Shown here: positions 7,411 through 14,797 of the stretch, in pieces | How the letters are laid out: each line of letters opens with the position of its first letter | Numbering within the stretch: position 1 is the first letter of the stretch | NCBI RefSeq assembly: GCF_004362215.1 | Contig: NZ_SNWR01000001.1 | Location: 3,764,001-3,828,000, forward strand | Direction of reading: 5' to 3' | DNA length: 64,000 bases | Source: Paractinoplanes brasiliensis | Lineage (GTDB): Bacteria; Actinomycetota; Actinomycetes; Mycobacteriales; Micromonosporaceae | Position numbers and translations under genes: made by a program | The notes under the pieces: generated by a model | The model's input: only the letters and a program-made list of their open reading frames with translations | What the model was told of the DNA's origin: nothing | Database searches by the model: none

Positions 7411-7468
7411 AATGTAACCGTCGACGAGTTACATTTCAATGGGTTCGAGTTACATTTCCGATTACATT
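7411..7468 (-). promoter_or_regulatory. operator array, four GTTACATT-type sites
   Basis: AATGTAAC at 7411-7418 is the reverse complement of GTTACATT at 7428-7435. Further direct copies are GTTACATT at 7449-7456 and ATTACATT at 7461-7468. The second and third sites are 21 bp apart, two turns of the helix. The array starts 7 bp upstream of the AlbA_2 gene start, where a repressor would block its promoter. The AT-rich octamer stands out against the GC-rich background. Confidence 0.7.
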
Positions 7469-7664
7469 GCAGTGAGTCCTATGGCTCCGCCGCGCGACGG
7501 CGCCGCTTGATGGATCTTGCGGTGAGTAATGGCAGATAGTCGCCGATCACGCGCATAACAGGTTTCGTCATACTGTCGGTCTGGGCCTGCAATCGCATTG
7601 AGGGCACCACTGCCGGGGCGGCGGCCGTATTCTCGACTTTCGGTGGGGCGGCGAAGGGGCGAGC

Positions 7665-8666
7665 ATGCGGATTACCGTGCTGGGCGCGGGGTCTTGGGGG
7701 ACGACGGTTGCTTCCGTGCTGACCCGGCGGGATCACGAGTCACTTATCTGGGCTCGTAATCCGGAGGCGGCGGAAGAGATCAACGACAAGCACACCAACG
7801 AGCGGTATCTCGACGGCTTCACGTTGCCGAGCCGGTTGCGCGCCACCGCGGAGCTCGACGAGGCGGCGGCGCACGCGGAGTTGCTGGTCGTCGGCGTGCC
7901 CACCGGGGCGTTTCGCGACACGCTGGAGCGGGTGCGGCCGCGGCTGCACCCCTGGATTCCCGTGGTGAGCCTCAGCAAGGGGCTGGAACGCGACTCGCTG
8001 TTGCGGATGACCGAGGTGATCAAAGAGGTGCTGCCGGGGCATCCGGCGGCGGCGCTCACCGGGCCCAACCTGGCCAAAGAGATCATGGCGGGTATGGCGG
8101 CGGCCACGGTGATCGCCACGGAGGACCTCACCGTTGCCGCGGAGATTCAGCGGGTGTTCCGGCGCGGGTTGCTGCGGGTGTACACCAACCATGACGTGAT
8201 CGGCTGCGAGGTGGGCGGGGCGTTGAAGAACGTCGTCGCGATCGCCACCGGCATCGCCCAGGGGCTCGGCGTGGGGGACAACACCCGGGCGGGAGTGATC
8301 TCGCGGGGGCTGGCCGAGCTGACCACGCTGGCGGTCGCGATGGGTGGCGAGCCCAACACGCTGGCCGGGCTGGCGGGCATGGGCGACCTGGTGGCGACGT
8401 GCATCAGCCCGCACAGCCGCAACCGGTACGTGGGTGAGCAGCTCGGTCGCGGGCGGAGCCTGGACGACATCCTGGCCGAGATGGGGCAGGTGGCCGAGGG
8501 GGTCAAGACGGTGCACGCCGCGGTTCGCCTGGCCGACCAGTACGAGTTGGCGATGCCCATCACGCGCACGATCCACCGGGTCGTCACCGGGGAGATCACG
8601 GCGGAACGGGCGTACGACGGTCTGCTGCGCTCGCACCCGGCGGGTCACGAATCCGAGCCGGGCTGA
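7665..8666 (+). CDS. gpsA: glycerol-3-phosphate dehydrogenase [NAD(P)+]
   Basis: A 333-residue cytosolic enzyme that reduces dihydroxyacetone phosphate to sn-glycerol-3-phosphate, the backbone for phospholipids. The N-terminal Rossmann fold starts with ITVLGAGSWGTTVA (GxGxxG-type). Family signatures follow: SLSKGLE, LTGPNLAKEI, the substrate region CEVGGALKNVVAIATGIAQGL, and GLAGMGDLVATC. Length is standard. ATG at 7665 follows gaaggggcgagc. It is a housekeeping gene; about 260 bp separate it from the divergent AlbA_2 regulator. Confidence 0.95.
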   Translation: MRITVLGAGSWGTTVASVLTRRDHESLIWARNPEAAEEINDKHTNERYLDGFTLPSRLRATAELDEAAAHAELLVVGVPTGAFRDTLERVRPRLHPWIPVVSLSKGLERDSLLRMTEVIKEVLPGHPAAALTGPNLAKEIMAGMAAATVIATEDLTVAAEIQRVFRRGLLRVYTNHDVIGCEVGGALKNVVAIATGIAQGLGVGDNTRAGVISRGLAELTTLAVAMGGEPNTLAGLAGMGDLVATCISPHSRNRYVGEQLGRGRSLDDILAEMGQVAEGVKTVHAAVRLADQYELAMPITRTIHRVVTGEITAERAYDGLLRSHPAGHESEPG

Positions 8667-8765
8667 GGCACTGAAGACGTTGCCGAACTGCAGGGCGCCC
8701 GTTGTGCTGCTCCGGTTGGCGTTTCGGCCAGGGCGCCACGGCCGCGGGTGTTTGGCGGTGATCGC

Positions 8766-8781
8766 ATCAAGTGGGTTTGAT
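8766..8781 (+). promoter_or_regulatory. ArsR-type operator
   Basis: ATCAA-N6-TTGAT (8766-8770 and 8777-8781) matches the inverted-repeat pattern bound by many ArsR/SmtB repressors. It ends 13 bp before the ATG of the ArsR-ArsC gene and overlaps an upstream in-frame GTG (8771), which argues for the ATG at 8795 as the true start. Confidence 0.7.
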
Positions 8782-8794
8782 GTATTGTGCGGGG

Positions 8795-9481
8795 ATGGAA
8801 CCGGAGGTGTTTCGGGCGGCGGGGCATCCGCTGCGGTGGCGGTTGCTGACGGCGCTGGCCGAGGGTGACCTGCGGGTGCAGGAGCTCACCACGCGCGTCG
8901 AGCAGCCGCAGAACCTTGTTTCCTACCACCTGAAAGAGCTGCGGAAACTGTCCCTTGTGGAGGCGCGGCGGAGCCTGGCCGACGGGCGCGACACCTACTA
9001 CCGGCTCGACCTCGCGCGGTGCGGGCAACTGCTGGCCGACGCCGGTGGGTCACTGCATCCGGGGTTACGGTGGGTGTCGCCGCCCGTTCCGCGGTCACCT
9101 GGCGTTCGGGTGCTTTTTCTCTGTACGGGTAACAGCTCGCGCTCGCAGATGGCTGAGGCGTTCGCGCGGCGGGCGGGCCTCGAGGCGTACAGCGCAGGTA
9201 GTCACCCCAAGCCGGTGCACCCGCGCGCTGTCGAGGTGATGGCCGCCCGTGGGCTCGATCTCGGCGCGGCCCGGTCGAAGCATCTGGATGAGTTCGCCGG
9301 TCAGGGCTTCGATCGGGTGATCACGTTGTGTGACAAGGTGCGCGAGGTCTGTCCCGATTTTCCGGGTGCCCGGCATTGGAGCATTCCCGACCCGGCCCGC
9401 GAGCCGGCACTCTTCGACGCGGTTGCCGACGAGCTGGACGAGCGCATCGGCTTCCTGCTGCACACGCTCGCACGGTCATGA
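8795..9481 (+). CDS. ArsR repressor fused to arsenate reductase/LMW-PTP domain
   Basis: A 228-residue fusion. Residues 1-90 are an ArsR-type winged helix (MEPEVFRAAGHPLRWRLLTAL, VSYHLKELRKL). Residues 103-228 are a low-molecular-weight phosphatase-like arsenate reductase with the P-loop FLCTGNSSRS (C110) and SAGSHP, a family that reduces arsenate to arsenite using thioredoxin or mycothiol. A fusion would let the reductase domain affect DNA binding. The repressor half lacks an obvious CxC or CVC arsenite site; the nearest cysteine is C76. The next gene, a chromate transporter, overlaps by ATGA. The fusion is known in actinobacteria; its link to a ChrA-type transporter rather than an arsenite pump is notable. 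Confidence 0.85.
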   Translation: MEPEVFRAAGHPLRWRLLTALAEGDLRVQELTTRVEQPQNLVSYHLKELRKLSLVEARRSLADGRDTYYRLDLARCGQLLADAGGSLHPGLRWVSPPVPRSPGVRVLFLCTGNSSRSQMAEAFARRAGLEAYSAGSHPKPVHPRAVEVMAARGLDLGAARSKHLDEFAGQGFDRVITLCDKVREVCPDFPGARHWSIPDPAREPALFDAVADELDERIGFLLHTLARS

Positions 9482-10608
9482 CGGCTCCGGAGGTACGGCT
9501 GACCACCGTGCTGCGGGAATGGGGACGGATCGGCTGTGTCGGGTTCGGCGGGCCGCCCGCGCACATCGCCCTGCTGCGCAAACTCTGCGTCGAAGACCGG
9601 AAATGGCTGGACGCGCAGGAGTTCGAGGACGCGATCGCGGCGTGCAACCTGCTGCCCGGTCCCGCGTCCACCCAGTTGGCGATCTTCACGGCCTGGCGCG
9701 TACGGGGAAGGCCCGGGGCCGTGGTCGGTGGCCTCGCCTTCATCCTGCCCGGCCTGATCGCGATCCTGGGGCTGGCCATGCTGTTCCTGGGTGATCCGCC
9801 GCTCTGGGTCGAGGCCGCCGGGGCCGGGGCTGGGGCGGCCGTCGCCGCGGTCGCCGTTCAAGCCGGGTGGAGTCTCGTGCCGCCGGGCTGGCAGCGCACG
9901 CCGAGCCGGCGCCGCTGGATCGCCTATTTGTTGCTGGGCGCGGTCGGCGCCGCCACGGTCGGGGCCTGGCTGGTGCTGCTGCTGATCGCGTGCGGGGTGG
10001 TCGAGGCCGTCTTCCAGCGGGTGCCCGCGAGCCGGCCGCCGCTGGGCGCGTTCCCGCTGATCGCCTCGGCGGGGCTGGCGGGCAGCATCACCTGGGTGGC
10101 CCTCAAGGTGGGCGCCCTCTCGTACGGCGGCGGCTTCGTCATCATTCCGCTGATGCAGGCCGACGCGGTCGACCGTTACCACTGGATGACCAGCGCCGAG
10201 TTCCTCAACGCCGTGGCGCTGGGGCAGATCACGCCCGGCCCGGTCGTGCACACGGTCGCCGTGGTCGGATACGCCGCGGCCGCCCTTCCCGGCGCGCTCC
10301 TGGCGGCGGCGGTGGCGTTCGGGCCGTCCTTCGCGTTCATTCTGCTGGGCGCCCACCGGTTCGACCGGCTCCGCTCCGACCAGCGGGTTCGCGCCTTCCT
10401 CGACGGCGCCGGCCCGGCCGCGATCGGGGCCATCCTGGGCTCGGCCGTGCCGTTGACCCTGGCTCTGTCCGAGGTCTGGCAGCTGGTCGTCCTCGCCGGC
10501 GCGCTCGTGCTGATGCTGGCCCTGCGACGCGGCCCGGTCCTCACCTTGCTGTCCGCAGCCGCCGTCGGCGTAACCGTTGTCCTGCTCGGCGGCCCCCTGC
10601 CCAGCTGA
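9478..10608 (+). CDS. chrA: chromate transporter, two-domain ChrA
   Basis: A 376-residue membrane protein of the long-chain chromate ion transporter family, which exports chromate (CrO4 2-) using the proton gradient. It shows two homologous halves. The first has FGGPPAHIALLRKL and ACNLLPGPASTQLA; the second has LSYGGGFVIIPLMQ and ALGQITPGPVVHTVAVVGY. These are the paired hallmark motifs. The ATG overlaps the stop of the ArsR-ArsC gene, so translation is coupled and transcription should be under the ArsR operator. ChrA-family members can also carry other oxyanions such as sulfate, so arsenate or chromate dependence needs testing. Confidence 0.9.
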   Translation: MTAPEVRLTTVLREWGRIGCVGFGGPPAHIALLRKLCVEDRKWLDAQEFEDAIAACNLLPGPASTQLAIFTAWRVRGRPGAVVGGLAFILPGLIAILGLAMLFLGDPPLWVEAAGAGAGAAVAAVAVQAGWSLVPPGWQRTPSRRRWIAYLLLGAVGAATVGAWLVLLLIACGVVEAVFQRVPASRPPLGAFPLIASAGLAGSITWVALKVGALSYGGGFVIIPLMQADAVDRYHWMTSAEFLNAVALGQITPGPVVHTVAVVGYAAAALPGALLAAAVAFGPSFAFILLGAHRFDRLRSDQRVRAFLDGAGPAAIGAILGSAVPLTLALSEVWQLVVLAGALVLMLALRRGPVLTLLSAAAVGVTVVLLGGPLPS

Positions 10609-10759
10609 GCCCGAGGTCTGCTGCCCTGCTACCGGGCTGAGTCCGAGGGCGGCTGCCTTACACCGCGCCTGAGCCCGAGGGCGGCTCCCCTGCACCGCGC
10701 TGAGCCCGAGGTCTGCTGCCCTGTTACCCGGCTGAGCCCGAGGGCGGCTGCCCGGTTGA
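10605..10759. repeat. tandem repeat, 32 bp period, five copies
   Basis: Units start with CTGAGYCCGAGG at 10605, 10637, 10669, 10700 and 10732, with a decayed sixth start (TTGAG) near 10755. Spacing is 32, 32, 31 and 32 bp. Units alternate between a gtctgctgccct and a ggcggctgccct/c middle, so a higher-order two-unit duplication is likely. The array begins at the stop codon of chrA. It is a minisatellite rather than a CRISPR, because the units abut without unique spacers. Confidence 0.85.
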
Positions 10760-10836
10760 GCGCCGCCGGGCATGAGTGACAACCCGCACCCGACGCCGAC
10801 GGGCCACTGAGTTGACTTCTACAAGCGAATAAAAGA

Positions 10837-10868
10837 AGGTAAGCCTCAGTTAGGTCAGGCTTACCTAG
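10837..10868 (+). promoter_or_regulatory. overlapping iron boxes (DtxR/IdeR/DmdR type)
   Basis: ttaggtcaggcttacctag (10850-10868) matches the IdeR/DmdR consensus TTAGGTTAGGCTAACCTAA at most positions. An additional 10 bp inverted repeat, AGGTAAGCCT (10837-10846) with AGGCTTACCT (10857-10866), overlaps it and would suit two dimers on opposite faces, as known for IdeR. The element ends 8 bp before efeU, so the operon should be repressed when iron is sufficient. Confidence 0.85.
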
Positions 10869-10876
10869 GGAGTTCG

Positions 10877-11716
10877 ATGACGGCCATCTACCTGATCGGG
10901 CTCCGTGAGGGGCTGGAGATCACGCTGGTGGTGTCCATCCTGGTCGCCTTCCTCGTCAAGTCCGACCGGAAACCGCTGCTCAGGTGGGTCTGGGCCGGCG
11001 TCGCCGTGGCCGCTGGGCTGAGTGTCGGGTTTGCCGCGCTGCTGCAGTTCGGGGTGGCCCGTCTCGAGTACACGCATCAGGAGCTGTTCGAGGCCGTCGC
11101 GTCGATCGTGGCCGTGACCTTCGTGACCTGGATGATCTTCTGGATGCGGCGAATGGCCCGGAAGATGGGTTCCGAGCTGCGCGGACGTCTGGAGGACGCG
11201 ATCACGGTCGGCCCCCTCGCCATTGTGGGTGTCGCGTTCCTGGCCGTCGTGCGGGAAGGCCTTGAGACCTCGATCCTGTTCTACGCCGCCGCTCAGGGGA
11301 CCTCGGACAGCGTCCGCCCGCTCGTCGGCGTCTCGCTCGGCCTGCTCACGGCGGTCGTGCTCGGCTGGCTTCTCTATCTGAGCGCCGTGCGGATCAACCT
11401 CACCCGGTTCTTCACCTGGACCGGCGCGCTGCTGGTGCTGGTCGCGGCCGGGATTCTCAAGTACGGCGTGCACGACCTCCAGGAGGCGGGCGCCCTGCCG
11501 GGTCTCAACACCACGGCGTTCGACATCAGCGGCAGCTGGCCGCCCGGCGCCTGGTACGCCGAACTGCTGCGCGGCATGGTCAATTTCACGCCCGCGCCGT
11601 CCGTGCTCGAGACGATCGCCTGGCTCGCCTACGGCATCCCCGTACTGGTGATCTTCCTGTGGCCCCAGAGGCCGACCAAGCCCGCCCGTAAAACCGAGCC
11701 TGCACTCAGTAAATAG
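10877..11716 (+). CDS. efeU: iron permease of the EfeU/FTR1 family
   Basis: A 279-residue polytopic membrane protein that imports iron together with EfeO and EfeB. The family's iron-coordinating REGLE motif is seen twice, at residues 10-14 (GLREGLEITL) and about 128-132 (VVREGLETSIL). Seven membrane helices are readable. ATG at 10877 lies just after the iron boxes, with gggag as the ribosome site. The next gene, efeO, follows after 7 nt. Confidence 0.93.
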   Translation: MTAIYLIGLREGLEITLVVSILVAFLVKSDRKPLLRWVWAGVAVAAGLSVGFAALLQFGVARLEYTHQELFEAVASIVAVTFVTWMIFWMRRMARKMGSELRGRLEDAITVGPLAIVGVAFLAVVREGLETSILFYAAAQGTSDSVRPLVGVSLGLLTAVVLGWLLYLSAVRINLTRFFTWTGALLVLVAAGILKYGVHDLQEAGALPGLNTTAFDISGSWPPGAWYAELLRGMVNFTPAPSVLETIAWLAYGIPVLVIFLWPQRPTKPARKTEPALSK

Positions 11717-11723
11717 GAGAACC

Positions 11724-12863
11724 ATGCGTACCCCTCGTCTGCTCGCTCTCGTCGCAGCCGCCGCGGCGACCGTTCCCCTGGCCGCCTGCGGTGACAGCGG
11801 TGACGGTGACGGCGCGGCCACCGGCGCGAGTGACAAGATCACCGTCGACGCCTCGGACACCGAGTGCAAGGTGGCGTCGTCCGAGTCCGCGGCCGGCACC
11901 GTGACCTTCACCATCGCCAACAAGGGCGCCAAGGTCACCGAGTTCTACGTCTACGCGCCGGGCGACCGGGTCATGGGTGAGGTCGAGAACATCGCCCCCG
12001 GCCTGTCCCGCGACCTGATCGTCGAGCTCACCGCCGGCACGTACGAGACCGCCTGCAAGCCCGGCATGATCGGCAAGGGCATCCGGAACGGCTTCAAGGT
12101 CAGCGGTTCCGCGGCGGCCCTCACCGAGGACGCGAAGCTGGGCCAGGCCACGACCGACTACCAGCGGTACGTGAAGAGCCAGACCGGCGCGCTGATCGAG
12201 AAGACGACCGAGTTCGTGAACGCGATCAAGGCCGGCGACGCCGAGAAGGCCAAGGCGCTCTTCCCGGTGGCGCGCACGTACTGGGAGCGGATCGAGCCGG
12301 TCGCGGAGATCTTCGGCGACCTCGACCCCCAGATCGACGGCCGTGAGGGCGACCAGGAGCCGGGTCAGGAGTTCACCGGTTTCCACAAGCTCGAGAAGGA
12401 CCTGTGGGTCACCAAGGACATCAGCAAGTCGGGTCCGATGGCCGACCGGCTGCTGACCGACGTGCAAAAGATCGTGGACGAGGCGAACAAGGCCACCCTC
12501 TCGCCGGTGCAGCTGGCCAACGGCGCCAAGGAGCTGCTGGACGAGGTCGCCACCGGCAAGATCACGGGTGAGGAGGACCGTTACTCGCACACCGATCTGT
12601 GGGACTTCGCGGCCAACGTCGAGGGCTCGCAGGCAGCGATCGCCGCCCTGCGCCCGGCGCTCGAGGAGAAGGACGCCGCGCTGGTCAAGACCCTCGACGA
12701 GCGGTTCGCCTCGACCGAGGCGGCGCTCGAGAAGCACCGCAGCGGCGACGGCTGGAAGCTGCACAACGAACTCAGCCAGGCCGACCTCAAGGTGTTGAGC
12801 GACGAGATCAACGCGCTGGCCGAGCCGATCAGCAAGGTCGCCGGGCTGGTCGCCGGCAAGTAG
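11724..12863 (+). CDS. efeO: EfeO iron-binding lipoprotein (cupredoxin plus M75)
   Basis: A 379-residue extracytoplasmic lipoprotein. The signal peptide ends in a clear lipobox (VPLAAC). A cupredoxin-like domain (about 35-130) is followed by an imelysin/M75 domain with the metal-binding HxxE motif in GFHKLEKDL (about 215). In the EfeUOB system this protein captures iron outside the membrane and passes it to EfeU. taggagaacc precedes the ATG. Length and domain order are normal. Confidence 0.93.
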   Translation: MRTPRLLALVAAAAATVPLAACGDSGDGDGAATGASDKITVDASDTECKVASSESAAGTVTFTIANKGAKVTEFYVYAPGDRVMGEVENIAPGLSRDLIVELTAGTYETACKPGMIGKGIRNGFKVSGSAAALTEDAKLGQATTDYQRYVKSQTGALIEKTTEFVNAIKAGDAEKAKALFPVARTYWERIEPVAEIFGDLDPQIDGREGDQEPGQEFTGFHKLEKDLWVTKDISKSGPMADRLLTDVQKIVDEANKATLSPVQLANGAKELLDEVATGKITGEEDRYSHTDLWDFAANVEGSQAAIAALRPALEEKDAALVKTLDERFASTEAALEKHRSGDGWKLHNELSQADLKVLSDEINALAEPISKVAGLVAGK

Positions 12864-12927
12864 AGGTCACGGGCGCCGGGCCCAGATCGAGGGCCTGGTT
12901 CCCCCGTACGCGGGAAAGGGTCTGCAA

Positions 12928-14166
12928 GTGCAGCGGCGCAAGGTGATCGGGCTGGCGGGTGCGGGCGTGCTGGGGGTGGCGGCTGCCGGCGCGGTGGGAT
13001 TGCAGGTGACGGGCGATGAGAAGACGACGCCGGTTGCCTCGACGAGTGATGCCATCGCGTTCTTCGGCGAGCGGCAGGCCGGAATCGTCACGCCCGCGCA
13101 GGACAGGCTGCACTTCGTCGCCTTCGACGTGATCACCAAGGACCGGGCAGCGCTGGTCGGCATGCTGGAGTCGTGGACAGCCGCGGCCGCCCGGATGACC
13201 GCGGGGCTCGACGCGGGCACGATCGGCGCGGTCGGCGGCATCCCCGAGTCGCCGCCCGACGACACCGGCGAGGCGCTCGGTCTGCCGCCGTCGGGTCTCA
13301 CCCTCACCATCGGGTTCGGGGCGAGCCTGTTCGCCAAGTTCGGGCTGGGCGAGAAGAAACCGGCCGCGCTGGCCGACCTGCCCAAGTTCCCCGGCGACGC
13401 GATCGACCCGGCAATCTCCGGCGGCGACATCTGCGTTCAGGCGTGCGCCCACGATCCCCAGGTGGCGGTTCACGCCGTACGCAATCTCGCGCGCATCGGC
13501 ATGGGTGTGGTGAGCGTCCGCTGGTCGCAGCTGGGGTTCGGGCGTACGTCGTCGACCTCGACCACGCAGGCGACCCCGCGCAACCTGTTCGGCTTCAAGG
13601 ACGGCACGGCCAACCTCAAGGCCGAGGAACCGGCGCTGCTCGACGAGCATCTGTGGGTGCGCCCCGGTGACGGGCCGGACTGGATGACCGGCGGCTCGTA
13701 CCTGGTCACCCGCAAGATCCGCATGATCGTGGAGACGTGGGACCGCACCTCGCTGCTCGAGCAGGAGACGATCGTCGGGCGCAGCAAGGGCGAGGGCGCG
13801 CCGCTCAGCGGGACGCAGGAGTTCGACGAGCCGGACTTCACCGCCGTCGACGGCGAGGGCGAACCGAAGATCGCCAAGGTGTCCCACGTACGGCTGGCGC
13901 ATCCGACGGAGAACAACGGCGCGCGTCTGCTGCGGCGGGGTTACAACTTCGTCGACGGCTCGGACGGTCTGGGCCGGCTCAACGCGGGGCTGTTCTTCAT
14001 CGCGTTCCAGCGGGACCCGCGTCGGCAGTTCGTGCCCATCCAGACCAACCTGGCGCGGCACGACGTGATGAACGAGTACCTCAGGCACGTGTCGAGCGGC
14101 CTGTTCGCCTGCCCGCCGGGGCTGCGGGCGGCGGACGACTTCTGGGGCCGGTCGCTGTTCGCGTGA
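12928..14166 (+). CDS. efeB: EfeB DyP-type haem peroxidase, Tat-exported
   Basis: A 412-residue protein with a GTG start. The twin-arginine signal is short (QRRKVIGLAGAG), so it is probably folded with haem before export. The DyP signature GxxDG is present as FGFKDGTANL (about 223), and the proximal haem histidine is likely in HVRLAHP. EfeB peroxidases accompany EfeU/EfeO, where they oxidise ferrous iron or release iron from haem. It closes the efeUOB operon. Its last codons lie inside a 30 bp tandem duplication that continues past the stop. Confidence 0.93.
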   Translation: MQRRKVIGLAGAGVLGVAAAGAVGLQVTGDEKTTPVASTSDAIAFFGERQAGIVTPAQDRLHFVAFDVITKDRAALVGMLESWTAAAARMTAGLDAGTIGAVGGIPESPPDDTGEALGLPPSGLTLTIGFGASLFAKFGLGEKKPAALADLPKFPGDAIDPAISGGDICVQACAHDPQVAVHAVRNLARIGMGVVSVRWSQLGFGRTSSTSTTQATPRNLFGFKDGTANLKAEEPALLDEHLWVRPGDGPDWMTGGSYLVTRKIRMIVETWDRTSLLEQETIVGRSKGEGAPLSGTQEFDEPDFTAVDGEGEPKIAKVSHVRLAHPTENNGARLLRRGYNFVDGSDGLGRLNAGLFFIAFQRDPRRQFVPIQTNLARHDVMNEYLRHVSSGLFACPPGLRAADDFWGRSLFA

Positions 14167-14221
14167 CCGCGACGGGGTGGGTCGCTGTTCGCGTGACCGC
14201 GACGGGGTGGGTCGCTGTTCG
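14151..14221. repeat. 30 bp tandem duplication across the efeB stop
   Basis: Copies at 14151-14180 and 14181-14210 are identical, followed by a partial third (14211-14221). The unit contains the last four efeB codons and its TGA, so the duplication leaves the protein unchanged but repeats its terminal codons downstream. Confidence 0.95.
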
Positions 14222-14264
14222 CTGACTCAGAGGATGCACAGGAAGCATCGATAGGGTTTTGTGC

Positions 14265-14651
14265 GTGACACCACCGACCGGGGGCAGCCGGCGCCGGCCC
14301 GGCCAGTTGGAAACCGAGATCATGAAGGTTCTCGACGGCGCGGCGCGGCCACTGACCCCCGGCGAGGTTCGTGATCTCCTCGAACCGGACGGATCGCTCT
14401 CCTACAGCACCGTTGTGACGACTCTCACGCGCCTGTTCGAGAAGGGCGCGGTGACCCGTCATCGCGACGGCCGAGCCTTCCGGTACGGGGCTTTGAGCGC
14501 CCCGGCGGGTCTGGTGGCCGACAGAATGAGCCGCCTGATGGCGGTGGAACCCGACAGGGCGACGGTATTACGCCGATTTGTCGCCACGCTCAGTGACGAC
14601 GACGAGCGTCTGTTGCGTGAACTTCTGCGTGAGGATCCCTCGGCCGGTTGA
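14265..14651 (+). CDS. BlaI/MecI/CopY-type repressor
   Basis: A 128-residue winged-helix repressor. The DNA-binding domain occupies residues 10-80 (QLETEIMKVLDGAARPLTPGEV, SYSTVVTTLTRLFEKGAVTRH), followed by a short dimerisation tail. The GTG at 14265 is chosen because a -10-like tagggt lies just upstream and the only alternative is a TTG two codons earlier; the mRNA may be leaderless. No BlaR/MecR partner is present. The next gene on the strand, a DHA2 exporter 146 nt away, is the likely target. Confidence 0.8.
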   Translation: MTPPTGGSRRRPGQLETEIMKVLDGAARPLTPGEVRDLLEPDGSLSYSTVVTTLTRLFEKGAVTRHRDGRAFRYGALSAPAGLVADRMSRLMAVEPDRATVLRRFVATLSDDDERLLRELLREDPSAG

Positions 14652-14797
14652 GCCCGCGGGGTGACTCACCCCTGTGAGGACGCTGAAACCGGGATGCTGC
14701 CGGTAACGCACCAATGGCAGCATGGACCTTTCCTGTGCGCGCGGAACCGCCTGCGCGCGGCCCGGGGCCCGGGCCACAGAGCTGGGGGAGTTCTTTC

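Noticed and set aside
10605..10759. Repeat array considered as CRISPR.
   Set aside because: Units abut with no unique spacers and no cas genes lie near.
9301..10782. 493-codon minus-strand frame across the chrA gene and repeat.
   Set aside because: Low-complexity composition and overlap with the well-supported chromate transporter; a shadow frame.
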